A stretch of 64,000 bases of DNA. Origin: Bartonella sp. HY038 (GTDB taxonomy: Bacteria; Pseudomonadota; Alphaproteobacteria; Rhizobiales; Rhizobiaceae). The notes under the pieces are model-generated. The model was not told where the DNA came from. It searched no databases and saw only the letters and a program-made list of their open reading frames with translations. Where the stretch lies: assembly GCF_014117425.1 (NCBI RefSeq), contig NZ_CP059725.1, positions 2,728,001-2,792,000 of the forward strand. The letters are read 5' to 3'. Numbering within the stretch: the first letter of the stretch is position 1; every line of letters starts with the position of its first letter. The position numbers were made by a program, and so were the translations under genes. Below, piece by piece: positions 19,985 through 29,771 of this stretch.

Positions 19985-20045
19985 CCCTTGTCTGGACGAC
20001 ATCCCGGCTAGGGCGTTTTTTCTTTAATTTTTGAAAGGATATATG
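19985..20045 (+). promoter_or_regulatory. Candidate rpsO leader RNA (S15 autoregulatory element)
   Basis: A GC-rich patch in very AT-rich DNA directly before rpsO. CCCT (19985-19988) can pair with AGGG (20010-20013) around an inner GTC/GAC hairpin. Alternatively CCC (20003-20005) can pair with GGG (20011-20013) before a T run. The two foldings are mutually exclusive. Structured S15-binding leaders are known in alphaproteobacteria; assigning this one to them is inference. Confidence 0.4.
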
Positions 20046-20315
20046 ATGTCGATTACTGCTGAACGTAAACAAGCTCTTATCAATGAATATGCAACAAAAG
20101 CCGGTGACACTGGTTCACCAGAAGTACAAGTTGCTGTTTTGTCAGAGCGTATTGTTAATCTTACCGAGCATTTTAAAACCCACAAAAAGGATAACCATTC
20201 TCGCCGTGGTCTTTTGAAGCTGGTTTCGCAACGTCGTAGCCTTTTGGATTACCTTAAGAAAATCGACCTTGCTCGTTATCAGACTTTGATTTCAAAGCTT
20301 GGTTTGCGCCGTTAA
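20046..20315 (+). CDS. rpsO: 30S ribosomal protein S15
   Basis: 89 residues, the standard length. S15 binds the central domain of 16S rRNA early in 30S assembly. Family segments: [58 protein letters not shown] and [29 protein letters not shown] six bases before the second of two consecutive ATGs (20046) sets the start; this gives the normal MSITAERKQ beginning. It is followed by a terminator and then pnp, the conserved bacterial rpsO-pnp order. Confidence 0.97.
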   Translation: MSITAERKQALINEYATKAGDTGSPEVQVAVLSERIVNLTEHFKTHKKDNHSRRGLLKLVSQRRSLLDYLKKIDLARYQTLISKLGLRR

Positions 20316-20324
20316 GCCAAATTG

Positions 20325-20362
20325 CCCTGTCCCATTTGAATATGGGGCAGGGTAAAATTTTT
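20325..20362 (+). terminator. Terminator after rpsO
   Basis: Stem CCCTGTCCCAT / ATGGGGCAGGG (20325-20352, one G-T pair) followed by TAAAATTTTT, nine bases past the rpsO stop. The T run is interrupted, so partial read-through to pnp is possible. Confidence 0.75.
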
Positions 20363-20556
20363 GAAGTTTACGCTTATGTTTTATCGGTTATCACCTTAAG
20401 ATAATGAGTTTAATTTCACACAAAATACGATTATTTTTATAATATTGCTGATATTATAAACGATCATTTTGATACCTATTATTAATTGCTGTGAAAAACA
20501 CTTTCTATCCAAGATTATGATAGGCATCAAAAAATGCATGTAAATTCGGGACTTGT

Positions 20557-20641
20557 CATGGGGCAGGATTGCTAGCCGCTTTAGATAGTTAACTCATGTG
20601 AATCTGCTTTCAATTAAAAGCTGCTTGTTGTCTTGCCCATG
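20557..20641 (+). promoter_or_regulatory. pnp: Long imperfect stem-loop in the pnp leader
   Basis: The arms CATGGGGCAGGA (20557-20568) and TCTTGCCCATG (20631-20641) pair with one bulge. A second stem inside pairs AGCCGCTTT (20574-20582) with AAAGCTGCT (20617-20625) except one mismatch. It lies about 100 nt before the pnp start. In enterobacteria a pnp leader stem cut by RNase III mediates PNPase autocontrol; a similar role here is inference. Confidence 0.45.
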
Positions 20642-20738
20642 GCCCGTCTAAAAAGTGAACATATTTTATAATCTAATTGATCAATGGATGATCGATAATA
20701 AAATATGTTTTGTATGTTAAATGAATGAAAGACGAAGT

Positions 20739-22934
20739 ATGTTTAATACACATAAAGTAGAAATCGAATGGGCAGGCCGCCCGCTTACCCTTGAAACCGG
20801 CAAGATTGCCCGCCAAGCTGATGGCGCAGTAATTGCAACCTATGGTGAAACCATGGTTATGGCAACAGTGGTTTCCGCTAAGGAAGCAAAGGCCGGACAG
20901 GATTTCTTCCCTCTTACGGTTAATTACCAAGAAAAAGCTTATGCAGCTGGTCGTATCCCAGGTGGCTATTTCAAGCGCGAAGGCCGTCCATCTGAAAATG
21001 AAACTCTTGTTTCACGCCTGATTGACCGTCCGATCCGTCCGCTTTTCCCTGAAGGTTATAAAAATGACACGCAAGTCATTGTAACTGTTCTTCAGCATGA
21101 TCTTGAAAATAACCCTGATATTTTATCAATGGTCGCAGCTTCGGCAGCACTTACCATTTCTGGTGTACCTTTCATGGGACCCATTGGTGGCGCACGCGTT
21201 GGTTATATCAATGGCAAATATATTTTAAATCCAAATATCGATGAAATGCCTGAATCAAAGCTTGATTTGGTGGTTGCCGGTACAAGTGATGCTGTTCTTA
21301 TGGTCGAATCAGAAGCACAAGAGCTTAATGAAGAAATTATGCTTGGTGCGGTAGTATTTGGTCAACAAGGCTTCCAACCAGTTATTGATGCAATTATCAA
21401 GCTTGCAGAAGTTGCGGCTAAAGAACCACGCGAGTTTGAGCCAGAAGACTTTTCTGAAATTGAAAAGAAAATGCTCAAATTTGCTGAAAAAGATTTGCGC
21501 AAAGCCTATCAAAATACTGTTAAACAAGAGCGTTATGCTGCTGTTGATGCTGTAAAGGCAAAAGTGCTTGAAAAATTCTTGCCAGAAGGCGAAGAGGCTG
21601 AATATGCACCAGAACAAATTGCAGCAGTATTTAAGCATTTGCAGGCGAAAATTGTTCGTTGGAACATTTTAGATACCGGCACACGTATTGATGGCCGTGA
21701 TCTTGTTACTGTTCGCCCAATTGTTGCTGAAGTTGGCATTTTACCTCGCACCCATGGTTCTGCTGTCTTCACACGCGGCGAAACCCAAGCAATTGTTGTT
21801 GCAACTCTTGGCACTGGCGAAGATGAGCAATATGTCGATACACTTTCCGGCCTCATCAAAGAATCCTTCATGCTTCATTATAATTTCCCGCCATTCTCGG
21901 TTGGTGAAACAGGTCGCATTGGTTCACCGGGTCGCCGCGAAATTGGTCATGGTAAGCTTGCTTGGCGTGCGCTTCACCCAATGTTGCCTGAAAAAGCAAA
22001 CTTCCCTTATACTATGCGTGTTGTATCAGAAATCACTGAATCAAATGGTTCGTCATCAATGGCAACCGTTTGCGGCACCTCGCTTGCTTTGATGGATGCT
22101 GGCGTTCCTCTCGCTCGTCCCGTTGCTGGTATTGCAATGGGCCTTATCAAGGAAGGCGATCGCTTTGCGATTCTTTCTGATATTCTTGGTGATGAAGATC
22201 ATCTTGGCGACATGGATTTCAAGGTAGCTGGTACCGATCAAGGTATTACTTCTTTACAGATGGACATTAAAATCCACGGCATCACTGAAGAAATCATGAA
22301 GGTAGCGCTTGAGCAAGCTAAGGGTGGCCGTGAGCATATTCTTGGCGAAATGGCAAAGACCATTACCTCATCACGTGCTGAGCTTGGTGAATTTGCTCCT
22401 CGCATTGAAATCATGAACATTCCAGTTGATAAGATCCGTGATGTTATTGGTTCAGGCGGTAAGGTTATTCGTGAAATTGTTGAGCAAACCGGCGCGAAAA
22501 TCAATATTGAAGATGATGGTACAATTAAGATTGCTTCTTCTGATGGTAAAACCATTGAGGCTGCAAAACGTTGGATCCATTCAATCGTTGATGAGCCAGA
22601 AGTAGGTGCGATTTATAATGGTACTGTTGTAAAGACTGCAGAATTTGGCGCCTTTGTTAATTTCTTTGGTCCTCGCGATGGTCTTGTTCATATTTCACAG
22701 CTTGCACCTGAGCGCGTTCAAAAAACCACCGATGTGGTAAAAGAAGGCGATAAGGTTTGGGTTAAGCTCATGGGCTTTGACGAGCGTGGTAAAGTACGCC
22801 TTTCCATGAAGGTTGTTGATCAGGAAACAGGTAAAGAACTTGCTCAAGACAACACAAGTGAAGATGCTGGTGACAATAATGATGGTGGCGACCGCCCAGA
22901 GCGCAAGCGCCGTCCACGCCGCAACAATGACTAA
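20739..22934 (+). CDS. pnp: Polyribonucleotide nucleotidyltransferase (PNPase)
   Basis: 731 residues. PNPase degrades RNA 3' to 5' phosphorolytically and is part of the RNA-decay machinery. Two RNase PH domains are evident ([23 protein letters not shown] near the start; [15 protein letters not shown] and [25 protein letters not shown] in the second). They are followed by a KH domain ([12 protein letters not shown]) and an S1 domain ([26 protein letters not shown]). The tail is acidic, then basic ([13 protein letters not shown]). The ATG at 20739 gives the normal [11 protein letters not shown] start; a frame six codons longer exists. A strong terminator follows. Confidence 0.97.
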   Translation: MFNTHKVEIEWAGRPLTLETGKIARQADGAVIATYGETMVMATVVSAKEAKAGQDFFPLTVNYQEKAYAAGRIPGGYFKREGRPSENETLVSRLIDRPIRPLFPEGYKNDTQVIVTVLQHDLENNPDILSMVAASAALTISGVPFMGPIGGARVGYINGKYILNPNIDEMPESKLDLVVAGTSDAVLMVESEAQELNEEIMLGAVVFGQQGFQPVIDAIIKLAEVAAKEPREFEPEDFSEIEKKMLKFAEKDLRKAYQNTVKQERYAAVDAVKAKVLEKFLPEGEEAEYAPEQIAAVFKHLQAKIVRWNILDTGTRIDGRDLVTVRPIVAEVGILPRTHGSAVFTRGETQAIVVATLGTGEDEQYVDTLSGLIKESFMLHYNFPPFSVGETGRIGSPGRREIGHGKLAWRALHPMLPEKANFPYTMRVVSEITESNGSSSMATVCGTSLALMDAGVPLARPVAGIAMGLIKEGDRFAILSDILGDEDHLGDMDFKVAGTDQGITSLQMDIKIHGITEEIMKVALEQAKGGREHILGEMAKTITSSRAELGEFAPRIEIMNIPVDKIRDVIGSGGKVIREIVEQTGAKINIEDDGTIKIASSDGKTIEAAKRWIHSIVDEPEVGAIYNGTVVKTAEFGAFVNFFGPRDGLVHISQLAPERVQKTTDVVKEGDKVWVKLMGFDERGKVRLSMKVVDQETGKELAQDNTSEDAGDNNDGGDRPERKRRPRRNND

Positions 22935-23010
22935 GTTAAGCTAAATTAAGTGTTAGTATTTTTGCCTATAGGCATATAAGCAGGGCTAACAATTGAGATT
23001 GACTATAAAG

Positions 23011-23040
23011 AAAGCAGGTACATCATGTGCCTGCTTTTTT
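23011..23040 (+). terminator. Terminator after pnp
   Basis: Stem AAAGCAGGTACA / TGTGCCTGCTTT with a three-base loop and one G-T pair, running into a T6 tract. Confidence 0.9.
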
Positions 23041-23773
23041 ATTTACGCTATTTTTTGGTGCTATGTTAAAGAGGAGGTGAAAGCAACTTCCAAGGTAATT
23101 CAGAATATTTATGGCTTATCATGAGATGCGTCATGATTTTTAAATGAGAAGTTTTTGACAGCTTAGAACCAAGATTTACGCTGAAGCAATGTCAGAAAAT
23201 GAAACTTTATGAACCGTTTTTAAAAAACTGCAGCAATTGTTGCGATTTAAACATTATTTGTCAAAAATCGTATTTTAGAACACCTCCAAGGTTGCAATTT
23301 TTATGATAGGCTTTAAATATAGCAAAAATTACCAAGGTTACGATAATCTTTATATGCTAGAGACTTGAAACCGCTTCTTAAAAGGAGTAACTACTATATA
23401 TAGAGTTAGCCCTTTAAAGTGTGACAGGCTTTTTTCGGTTTTCAATGATTATTTGTCTTGAAAAATTGTGCGCTATTTTTGATTGCACTTTTCAGGCTTA
23501 GTTGATTATTGGCTCTGGTGGTTTATGGGTAGGTCATGGATCTATTCATTATAGTTTTGACAACCACATGGTAAGCAAGACTGTAATAACCTTAAATCTG
23601 TCTCATCTGATGGTAATGACATTTTTATATACACTATTTAAAGTCCCAATTAAGCCTATGGTTTGATTTGGCATATTTGAACATAAAAAAATAGCACATT
23701 GCACATTTTACAAAGCTGTTAAAAATGCATGATGGAAGCGGTAAACACCTGCTTGTGATCCGGAGTTAAGATA
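23041..23773. other. Long intergenic region pnp to fdxA
   Basis: About 730 bp without a supported gene on either strand. Relatives often carry a small S4-domain protein gene before fdxA; I see no trace of it. No clear hairpin-terminator, tRNA or repeat. The fdxA ribosome binding site (CGGAG) is at the right edge. Confidence 0.5.
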
Positions 23774-24112
23774 ATGACTTATGTCGTGACCGACAATTGT
23801 ATTCGTTGCAAATATACTGATTGTGTTGAGGTTTGTCCTGTCGATTGTTTTTATGAAGGCGAAAATATGCTTGTCATCAATCCAGATGAGTGTATTGACT
23901 GCGGTGTTTGTGAGCCTGAATGCCCCGCCGAGGCAATTAAGCCAGACACTGAACCAGGTCTTGATGACTGGATGGTGCTTAATGCGGAATATGCTGAAAA
24001 ATGGCCTAACCTGACCATTAAAAAAGACCAGCTTCCTGAAGCGGAAGAAATGGATGGGGTAACTGGAAAGCTTGAAAAATTTTTCTCACCTAATGCTGGT
24101 AGTGGCGATTAA
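23774..24112 (+). CDS. fdxA: Seven-iron ferredoxin FdxA
   Basis: 112 residues. The cysteine pattern is that of Azotobacter FdI-type 7Fe ferredoxins: C9, C17 and C50 for the [3Fe-4S] cluster; C21, C40, C43 and C46 for the [4Fe-4S] cluster; free C12 and C25. The C-terminal extension ([25 protein letters not shown]) is typical of the alphaproteobacterial FdxA. It is a small cytoplasmic electron carrier whose partner in this order is unknown. CGGAG precedes the ATG. fdxA followed by carD is a conserved pair in the order, here separated by 480 bp. Confidence 0.96.
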   Translation: MTYVVTDNCIRCKYTDCVEVCPVDCFYEGENMLVINPDECIDCGVCEPECPAEAIKPDTEPGLDDWMVLNAEYAEKWPNLTIKKDQLPEAEEMDGVTGKLEKFFSPNAGSGD

Positions 24113-24120
24113 GCCAGCTA

Positions 24121-24150
24121 AAAGCCGTCTTGAAGAGCGGCTTTCTCTTT
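24121..24150 (+). terminator. Terminator after fdxA
   Basis: Stem AAAGCCG / CGGCTTT with a 10-nt loop, followed by CTCTTTCC. It starts eight bases past the stop; the T run is poor. Confidence 0.7.
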
Positions 24151-24594
24151 CCATATAAAGAATCAACCAACACGTTTGAACTTTTCCTTGTTTCTCTAGT
24201 GGAAAAACACTAAGAAGAAGGTTAAATCGCTCTCTTTTGTTAAATTTTTGATAATAAGTTGATTCTTATTAAAAAAAGTGATATGGTTGCTATATTCTGT
24301 CGAGAGCAAAATCGTGACCTTACCAGTGTTTATCATATTTGATGTTGTTTATAATGGCTAATGAGATTATGGATTTTATCCAATAATGCTAGCCAATTTT
24401 TGCGCTTGTAAATTTGTTAGCGCATTAAAGGTTCTGAGTATGTTGGATTGCCAACAATTGGACAATATCACTTAGCCGATACTTCTGGCTTGCCTCACGC
24501 ATATCGACTTACAAAAAATATACCGATTAGCCCTAAGGGTTCAACATGTGTTTTCGGCAATATCGTGCCGGACACAAAGGGAGAAAGTTAACCT
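24151..24594 (+). promoter_or_regulatory. carD upstream region with a 5' hairpin
   Basis: About 440 bp without a gene. Near its end a two-part hairpin, TGTGT (24547-24551) with ACACA (24572-24576) and CGGC (24555-24558) with GCCG (24567-24570), lies about 20 nt before the carD start and abuts the GGGAG ribosome binding site. It could modulate carD translation; this is inference from structure alone. Confidence 0.4.
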
Positions 24595-25173
24595 ATGTCA
24601 TCCCAGCAGAAGAAGACCTCAGCCCACCATGGTTTTAACGCCGGTGAATCTATTGTTTATCCCGCCCATGGTGTGGGTGAGATTGTTGCCATTGAAGTGC
24701 AAGAAGTTGCAGGGCACAAGTTAGAGCTTTTTGTCATCCATTTTGAAAAAGACAAAATGCACGTTAAAGTGCCGGTTGCTAAAGCGCTTTCTATTGGTAT
24801 GCGCAAACTTTCAGAAAATGATTTTGTCGATCGCGCCTTGAAAGTCCTGCAAGGTCGTGCACGCGTTAAGCGCACTATGTGGTCGCGCCGCGCCCAGGAA
24901 TATGATGCAAAAATCAATTCTGGTGATCTTATTGCTATCGCTGAAGTGGTGCGTGATCTCTTTAGAGCTGATAATCAGCCTGATCAATCCTATTCTGAAC
25001 GCCAGCTTTATGAAGGTGCATTGAGCCGGATGGCGCGCGAAGTTGCTGCGGTAAATGCGGTTTCTGAAACTGAAGCTGTGCGTCTGATTGAGGCCAATTT
25101 GGTAAAAAATCCTAAGCGCAATGCTAAAGCTGATGATCAAATTGATGACAGTGAAGAAGTTGAAGCTGCTTAA
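24595..25173 (+). CDS. carD: CarD-family transcription factor
   Basis: 192 residues. The N-terminal CarD/CdnL/TRCF RNA-polymerase-interaction domain is clear (AGESIVYPAHGVGEIVAIEVQEVAGHKLELFVIHF). A helical DNA-binding part follows (WSRRAQEYDAKINSGDLIAIAEVVRDLFR, then SYSERQLYEGALSRMAREVAAV). CarD binds the RNAP beta lobe and stabilises open complexes at rRNA and other promoters. The Lys/Asp/Glu-rich tail is usual in the order. GGGAGAAAG precedes the ATG. Confidence 0.95.
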   Translation: MSSQQKKTSAHHGFNAGESIVYPAHGVGEIVAIEVQEVAGHKLELFVIHFEKDKMHVKVPVAKALSIGMRKLSENDFVDRALKVLQGRARVKRTMWSRRAQEYDAKINSGDLIAIAEVVRDLFRADNQPDQSYSERQLYEGALSRMAREVAAVNAVSETEAVRLIEANLVKNPKRNAKADDQIDDSEEVEAA

Positions 25174-25189
25174 TTTATAAAACTATTTT

Positions 25190-25227
25190 AAAAGCCGTGT
25201 TTTCTTTATTAGATAACACGGCTTTTT
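25190..25227 (+). terminator. Terminator after carD
   Basis: Perfect 12-bp stem AAAAGCCGTGTT / AACACGGCTTTT followed by T, 17 bases past the carD stop. Confidence 0.9.
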
Positions 25228-25443
25228 GTGTTTAATGGCATGCGGTTTGGCTTGCTATTTTTTAGGCAACGTGTCAAACGCAAACCCATACACTTCCATT
25301 TAAACAAATGGCCAAAATCTCACTTACAAAAACAGAAGCTTACTTACAAAATTTGAACGTGCAGACAATTATTTAGCGCTATAAATTTTACCTCATTTTT
25401 TCCTTGAATAATATAATAGAATAAGTATTACTTACTCTATTCC

Positions 25444-25493
25444 GTTGGACCTGTTTTTCAGGTGGCTATTCCGGGCGCCTATCCCCCGGCAAC
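25444..25493 (+). ncRNA. Structured leader RNA before the SulP gene (three-way junction, riboswitch-like)
   Basis: GTTG (25444-25447) pairs with CAAC (25490-25493) and encloses two perfect hairpins: ACCTG / CAGGT (25449-25453 with 25459-25463, loop of five T) and CCGGG / CCCGG (25471-25475 with 25485-25489). GGC in the junction (25464-25466) can also pair with GCC in the second loop (25477-25479), giving a pseudoknot. The element is GC-rich in AT-rich surroundings and lies about 150 nt before a sulfate-permease-family gene. The context fits the alphaproteobacterial sul1 RNA motif reported upstream of sulfate transporters, but I cannot verify that consensus from memory. Confidence 0.55.
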
Positions 25494-25500
25494 ATTTATG

Positions 25501-25615
25501 TTAGAGCATTTTCAAATTCAGTTAAAACGACAAAATGCTCTCATTTTTGGGTTTAAAGCGTAATCTATAAAAGCGCATTTTGCTGCTTTATAATTATGCA
25601 TAACACTTTGCCAGT
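25501..25615. repeat. REP-like intergenic palindromic element (Hyphomicrobiales type)
   Basis: Inverted repeat AGAGCATTTT / AAAATGCTCT (25503-25541), followed by a second part with GCGTAATC and AAAGCGCATTTTGCTGC. This resembles the bipartite palindromes that start with TTAGAGCATTTT and are scattered between genes in Brucella and rhizobia. It is degenerate, and only one copy is seen in the window. Alternatively the first palindrome could be part of the expression platform of the leader RNA before it. Confidence 0.5.
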
Positions 25616-25644
25616 GTAATTAAACCAATAGAAAGATTCATAAC

Positions 25645-27138
25645 TTGAAAACTCGTGGTTTTGCTACCATTCGTCATGAATGGCTGGGAAATATTCGCGG
25701 CGACGTACTTTCGGGTACAGTTGTCGCCCTTGCCCTTATTCCTGAAGCGATTGGCTTCGCTCTCATTGCTGGGGTTGACCCAAAAGTCGGTCTTTATGCT
25801 GCTTTTTCAATTTGTTTTTTAACTTCAATTTTCGGTGGTCGCCCTGGCATGATTTCCGGCGCGACTGCAGCTGTCGCGGTGCTTTTTGTCGTTCTCGTCA
25901 AAGATCACGGCGTCCAATATCTCTTCGCCGCAACCATTCTCGCCGGTCTTTTACAAATGTTATTTGGGCTGCTGCAAATTAGCACATTGATGCGATTTAT
26001 TTCCCAACCGGTAATGAATGGATTTGTCAATGCCTTGGCAATTTTGATTTTCATGGCGCAATTGCCAGAATTACTGGGGCAAAATGCCAAGCCCCTAACT
26101 TTCATCATGGTTGGCGTTGGCTTGCTTATTCTCTACCTCTTTCCGCGCCTCACTAAAGCAATCCCTGCCCCATTGGTTTGCATTATCGTGTTGACTGCCG
26201 CCGCCTATTATCTCAATCTTGATGTAAGGACGGTTGGGCAAATGGGAGATATTCCTGAAAGCTTACCAGTTTTTGCCATTCCAAGTGTTCCCTTTACCTT
26301 TGAAACTCTCATTATTATTTTTCCCTATGCTTTGGCAGCAGCTCTTGTTGGTCTATTAGAATCCTTGATGACCACCAATATTGTTGATGAATTAACCGAT
26401 ACTTATGGTAATAAAACCCGTGAATGTATTGGCCAAGGCATTGCCAATTCGGTTACCGGTTTTTTCGGCGGCATGGCAGGTTGCGCCATGATTGGCCAAT
26501 CAATGATCAATGTTAAAAGTGGTGGACGCGGCCGCCTTTCATCATGCTTTGCCGGCCTATTCCTATTATTTCTCATATTAATTTTGAATGATCTGGTGGC
26601 GATAATCCCAACAACCGCCCTTGTTGCAGTGATGATCATGGTATCTATCGGTACATTTTCATGGTCGTCGGTTAAAAACATTCCTCGCAATCCTGCAACG
26701 TCTTCATTGGTTATGCTTGTCGTCGTTGCAGCTGTTGTTTACACCCACAACCTTGCCATTGGAGTTATTGCCGGCGTCATTTTGTCAGCATTATTTTTTG
26801 CTTGGAAAATTGCCCGCTTGATGACCATTACTTCAAACCTTAGTGATGATGGCCTTAACCGTACCTATCATATTGAAGGGCAGTTATTTTTTGTATCCGT
26901 ATCAGGATTTACCCGTGCTTTTGATTTTGGGGAAGCATTGAATAAGGTGACTATTGATGTGTCGCGCGCTCATATCTGGGATCTTTCTGCTGTCACCGCC
27001 CTTGATCAAGTGGTGTTAAAGTTTAGGCGCGAAGGGGCAGAAGTGGGGCTGATTGGTATGAATAAGGCAAGCGAACTTATCATCAAAAAACATGCCGTTC
27101 ATGATAAGGAAAATGCCAAACTACCTGCTGGACACTAG
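25645..27138 (+). CDS. SulP-family inorganic anion transporter
   Basis: 497 residues. The start is TTG, with AGAAAGA upstream. SulP proteins are inner-membrane carriers of sulfate, bicarbonate or other anions with a cytoplasmic STAS domain. The family entry sequence [36 protein letters not shown] is near residue 19; about eleven hydrophobic helices follow. The last ~90 residues, with [15 protein letters not shown] and the DLSAVTALD motif, form a STAS domain. The substrate cannot be read from sequence; sulfate is the default guess. It is preceded by the structured leader and followed 120 bp later by a universal stress protein gene, an arrangement common for bacterial SulP. Confidence 0.93.
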   Translation: MKTRGFATIRHEWLGNIRGDVLSGTVVALALIPEAIGFALIAGVDPKVGLYAAFSICFLTSIFGGRPGMISGATAAVAVLFVVLVKDHGVQYLFAATILAGLLQMLFGLLQISTLMRFISQPVMNGFVNALAILIFMAQLPELLGQNAKPLTFIMVGVGLLILYLFPRLTKAIPAPLVCIIVLTAAAYYLNLDVRTVGQMGDIPESLPVFAIPSVPFTFETLIIIFPYALAAALVGLLESLMTTNIVDELTDTYGNKTRECIGQGIANSVTGFFGGMAGCAMIGQSMINVKSGGRGRLSSCFAGLFLLFLILILNDLVAIIPTTALVAVMIMVSIGTFSWSSVKNIPRNPATSSLVMLVVVAAVVYTHNLAIGVIAGVILSALFFAWKIARLMTITSNLSDDGLNRTYHIEGQLFFVSVSGFTRAFDFGEALNKVTIDVSRAHIWDLSAVTALDQVVLKFRREGAEVGLIGMNKASELIIKKHAVHDKENAKLPAGH

Positions 27139-27259
27139 GTAAGTCACTCATTAAACTAGCCACATTGAATAAAGCATTTTTACTTCTATATTAAGTATAA
27201 ATGCTTTATGTTTTGAATTTATTAGCGCGTAGCATTGAAACTTTTGAAAAGGGCACATC

Positions 27260-28114
27260 ATGACCCATATTCTTTCACTCATTGACAGTTCCATCTACGG
27301 TCCCAGTGTTTGTGACTTGTCCAGTTGGATAGCTACGCGCCTTAGCGCAACCGTGGAGCTTGTTCATGTTATCGATAAAAGCGAAATGCATGAACAATTA
27401 ACTGATTTAAGTGGCTCCATCGGTCTTGGCGCACGCAGCGCCTTGCTTACTAAACTATCCGACCTCGACGCAGAACGGGCACAGCTTGCTAATAAGCATG
27501 GCCGTGTTCTTCTTGATGAAGCAAAAGAGCGGCTTGAAAAAAGTGGCGTTCACAATATAACCATGAATTTGCGCCATGGTACTCTGCTTGACGTGATGGA
27601 AGATTTAGGAAAAAAAGCCGATTACATCATTCTTGGCAAGCGCGGTGAAGGGGCAGATTTCATTAAACTCCGACTTGGCTCTAATGTTGAAGATGTTGTG
27701 CGTAGCAACCAAAACCCTACATTATTGGCGGCGCGACAATTTAAACCAATCAGCAATTTTTTAGTGTCTTATGATGCAAGTGCTGCGATTGAACGAGCCA
27801 TTGACTATTTATGCCAAACACCACTTCTTAAAGGTCTTGGTTGCCATCTTATTATGGCGGGAAGTGAAAACGATAAGGATTTTGATAAGTTAAATGCAGC
27901 AGCGGTCAAACTGGTTGCAGCCGGCTTTGATGTTAAAGCCGATATTATTAATGGTGCTGCAGGTCCAGTCATTAAAAACCGCGTTGAAAAAGATAATATC
28001 GATCTTCTCATTATGGGTGCTTATAGCCACTCGCGTATAAAGCAATTTTTTGTTGGCTCTACCACCACGGAACTTATTCGGGGTTGCCTTATCCCAGTTA
28101 TGCTGTTTAGCTAA
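27260..28114 (+). CDS. Tandem universal stress protein (UspA family)
   Basis: 284 residues with two Usp domains. The second has a full ATP-binding-type motif near its end (LIMGAYSHSRIKQFFVGSTTTELI, G-2x-G-9x-G-[S/T]-like). The first has the related ILGKRGEGADFIKLRLGSNVEDVV. UspA proteins are induced by stress and starvation; their targets are diverse. It is in the same direction as the SulP gene and may respond with it. A shared terminator with convergent leuB lies directly after the stop. Confidence 0.9.
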   Translation: MTHILSLIDSSIYGPSVCDLSSWIATRLSATVELVHVIDKSEMHEQLTDLSGSIGLGARSALLTKLSDLDAERAQLANKHGRVLLDEAKERLEKSGVHNITMNLRHGTLLDVMEDLGKKADYIILGKRGEGADFIKLRLGSNVEDVVRSNQNPTLLAARQFKPISNFLVSYDASAAIERAIDYLCQTPLLKGLGCHLIMAGSENDKDFDKLNAAAVKLVAAGFDVKADIINGAAGPVIKNRVEKDNIDLLIMGAYSHSRIKQFFVGSTTTELIRGCLIPVMLFS

Positions 28115-28116
28115 AC

Positions 28117-28149
28117 AAAAGCCTTCGGAAAAATTCTCCGAAGGCTTTT
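28117..28149. terminator. Bidirectional terminator between usp and leuB
   Basis: Stem AAAAGCCTTCGG / CCGAAGGCTTTT with a short AT loop; A and T runs on both sides serve both converging genes. Confidence 0.88.
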
Positions 28150-28159
28150 AAAATCAAGC

Positions 28160-29272
28160 TTAAACAATAATTGTCTTAAAATGAGCAAGGATTGCATCAC
28201 CCATTTCACTGGTGGAAACTTTACGCATACCATCAGAATAAATATCACTGGTGCGAAGACCATCATCCAATGTGCGTGAAATGGCTTTTTCAAGCTTAGC
28301 AGCTTCTGCATTAAGCGAGAAAGAATAACGAAGACACATAGCAAGAGACGCAATCATCGCAATTGGATTGGCAATACCTTTGCCAGCAATATCAGGGGCT
28401 GAACCGTGCACAGGCTCATACATCGCTTTACGCGCGCCAGTATTTTCATCCGGCGCACCAAGCGAAGCTGACGGCAACATACCAAGAGACCCGGTGAGCA
28501 TAGCTGCAACATCAGATAAAAGATCGCCAAAAAGATTATCAGTTACAATTACATCAAATTGCTTAGGTGCGCGAACAAGCTGCATGCCACCAGCATCAGC
28601 CAACATATGATCAAGCACGACATCGCTAAAACGATCTTTATGAGTTGCATTGACCACTTGATGCCATAAAACGCCTGACTTCATGACATTGCGTTTTTCC
28701 ATTGAAGTGACGCGGTTGCCGCGTGTGCGGGCAAGATCAAATGCAACAGCTGCAATGCGCTCAATTTCATAAGTATCATAAACTTGTGTATCAATCGCAC
28801 GTTGCTCACCATTACCAAGGTCAATAATTTCCTTTGGCTCACCAAAATAAACGCCGCCAGTTAATTCGCGCACGATTAAAATATCAAGGCCTTCCACCAA
28901 TTCAGGTTTTAATGAAGATGCATTAGCAAGGGCTGGATAACAAATAGCAGGACGCAAATTAGCAAAAAGACCAAGATCTTTACGAAGACGCAAGAGACCA
29001 GCCTCAGGACGCTTGTCGTAAGGAACATTATCCCATTTTGGACCACCAACTGCACCAAATAAAACTGCATCAGCATTTAATGCGCGCACCATATCATCAT
29101 CAGATATTGCAACACCATGAGCATCATAGGCTGAACCACCAACAAGCCCCTCGTCACAAACGAAATCCAAATCAAGCTCATTGGTCATATAGGTGATAAT
29201 TTTACGCACCTCGGCCATAGTTTCAATACCAATACCGTCACCTGGTAAGAGAAATAATTTTCTTGCAGCCAT
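28160..29272 (-). CDS. leuB: 3-isopropylmalate dehydrogenase
   Basis: 370 residues. LeuB is the NAD+-dependent decarboxylating dehydrogenase of leucine synthesis. Present are [35 protein letters not shown], the arginine-rich [15 protein letters not shown] and the family signature [33 protein letters not shown] (Asp metal ligands). [19 protein letters not shown] follows. Length is normal. leuCD are not adjacent. The start has a weak ribosome binding site and conventional spacing from the neighbouring AT-rich spacer. Confidence 0.96.
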   Translation of the reverse strand: MAARKLFLLPGDGIGIETMAEVRKIITYMTNELDLDFVCDEGLVGGSAYDAHGVAISDDDMVRALNADAVLFGAVGGPKWDNVPYDKRPEAGLLRLRKDLGLFANLRPAICYPALANASSLKPELVEGLDILIVRELTGGVYFGEPKEIIDLGNGEQRAIDTQVYDTYEIERIAAVAFDLARTRGNRVTSMEKRNVMKSGVLWHQVVNATHKDRFSDVVLDHMLADAGGMQLVRAPKQFDVIVTDNLFGDLLSDVAAMLTGSLGMLPSASLGAPDENTGARKAMYEPVHGSAPDIAGKGIANPIAMIASLAMCLRYSFSLNAEAAKLEKAISRTLDDGLRTSDIYSDGMRKVSTSEMGDAILAHFKTIIV

Positions 29273-29771
29273 TCTGACACCCTCAATTGCTAATGTTAAA
29301 CAAAATACCGACCATTTGCTTCATTTTAAGCAAATAAATATGGTGCAACAATAGAACCGGATTTGATCAATTACAATATGACTCTTTAAATTTTGATCAC
29401 GCACTTATCAATTAAACCAACCAGCATTTTTTAAAAACATAAAAAAATGAAAAACCAATGCTTGAAGATATGTTTTGTATAAAAATACTAAATTAGCAAC
29501 CAATATTATATTGTTATAATAATTCTAATTTCATCGATGCAAAAAAAATAAAAATTATTACAATTATCAGCTAGGATTACTTAAAAATATCTGATAATCA
29601 TTTCCACCGACGTAATTTTAAATTAGTTTTATTCAATTTAAAATTTCTATATTAATAAAAATAGAAGTCTATCAACTGGAAAATGCTTGTTTATTAAAAA
29701 TCATAATGGATATGAACACTATTTCCAATAAATTAGACTATTAATATATTAAAGCTATACAGAGAGCCGAA
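29273..29771. other. Very AT-rich intergenic region
   Basis: About 500 bp of very low GC between leuB and the methyltransferase gene, with no supported gene. Base composition is clearly more AT-rich than the flanking genes, consistent with an acquired segment. Confidence 0.5.
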
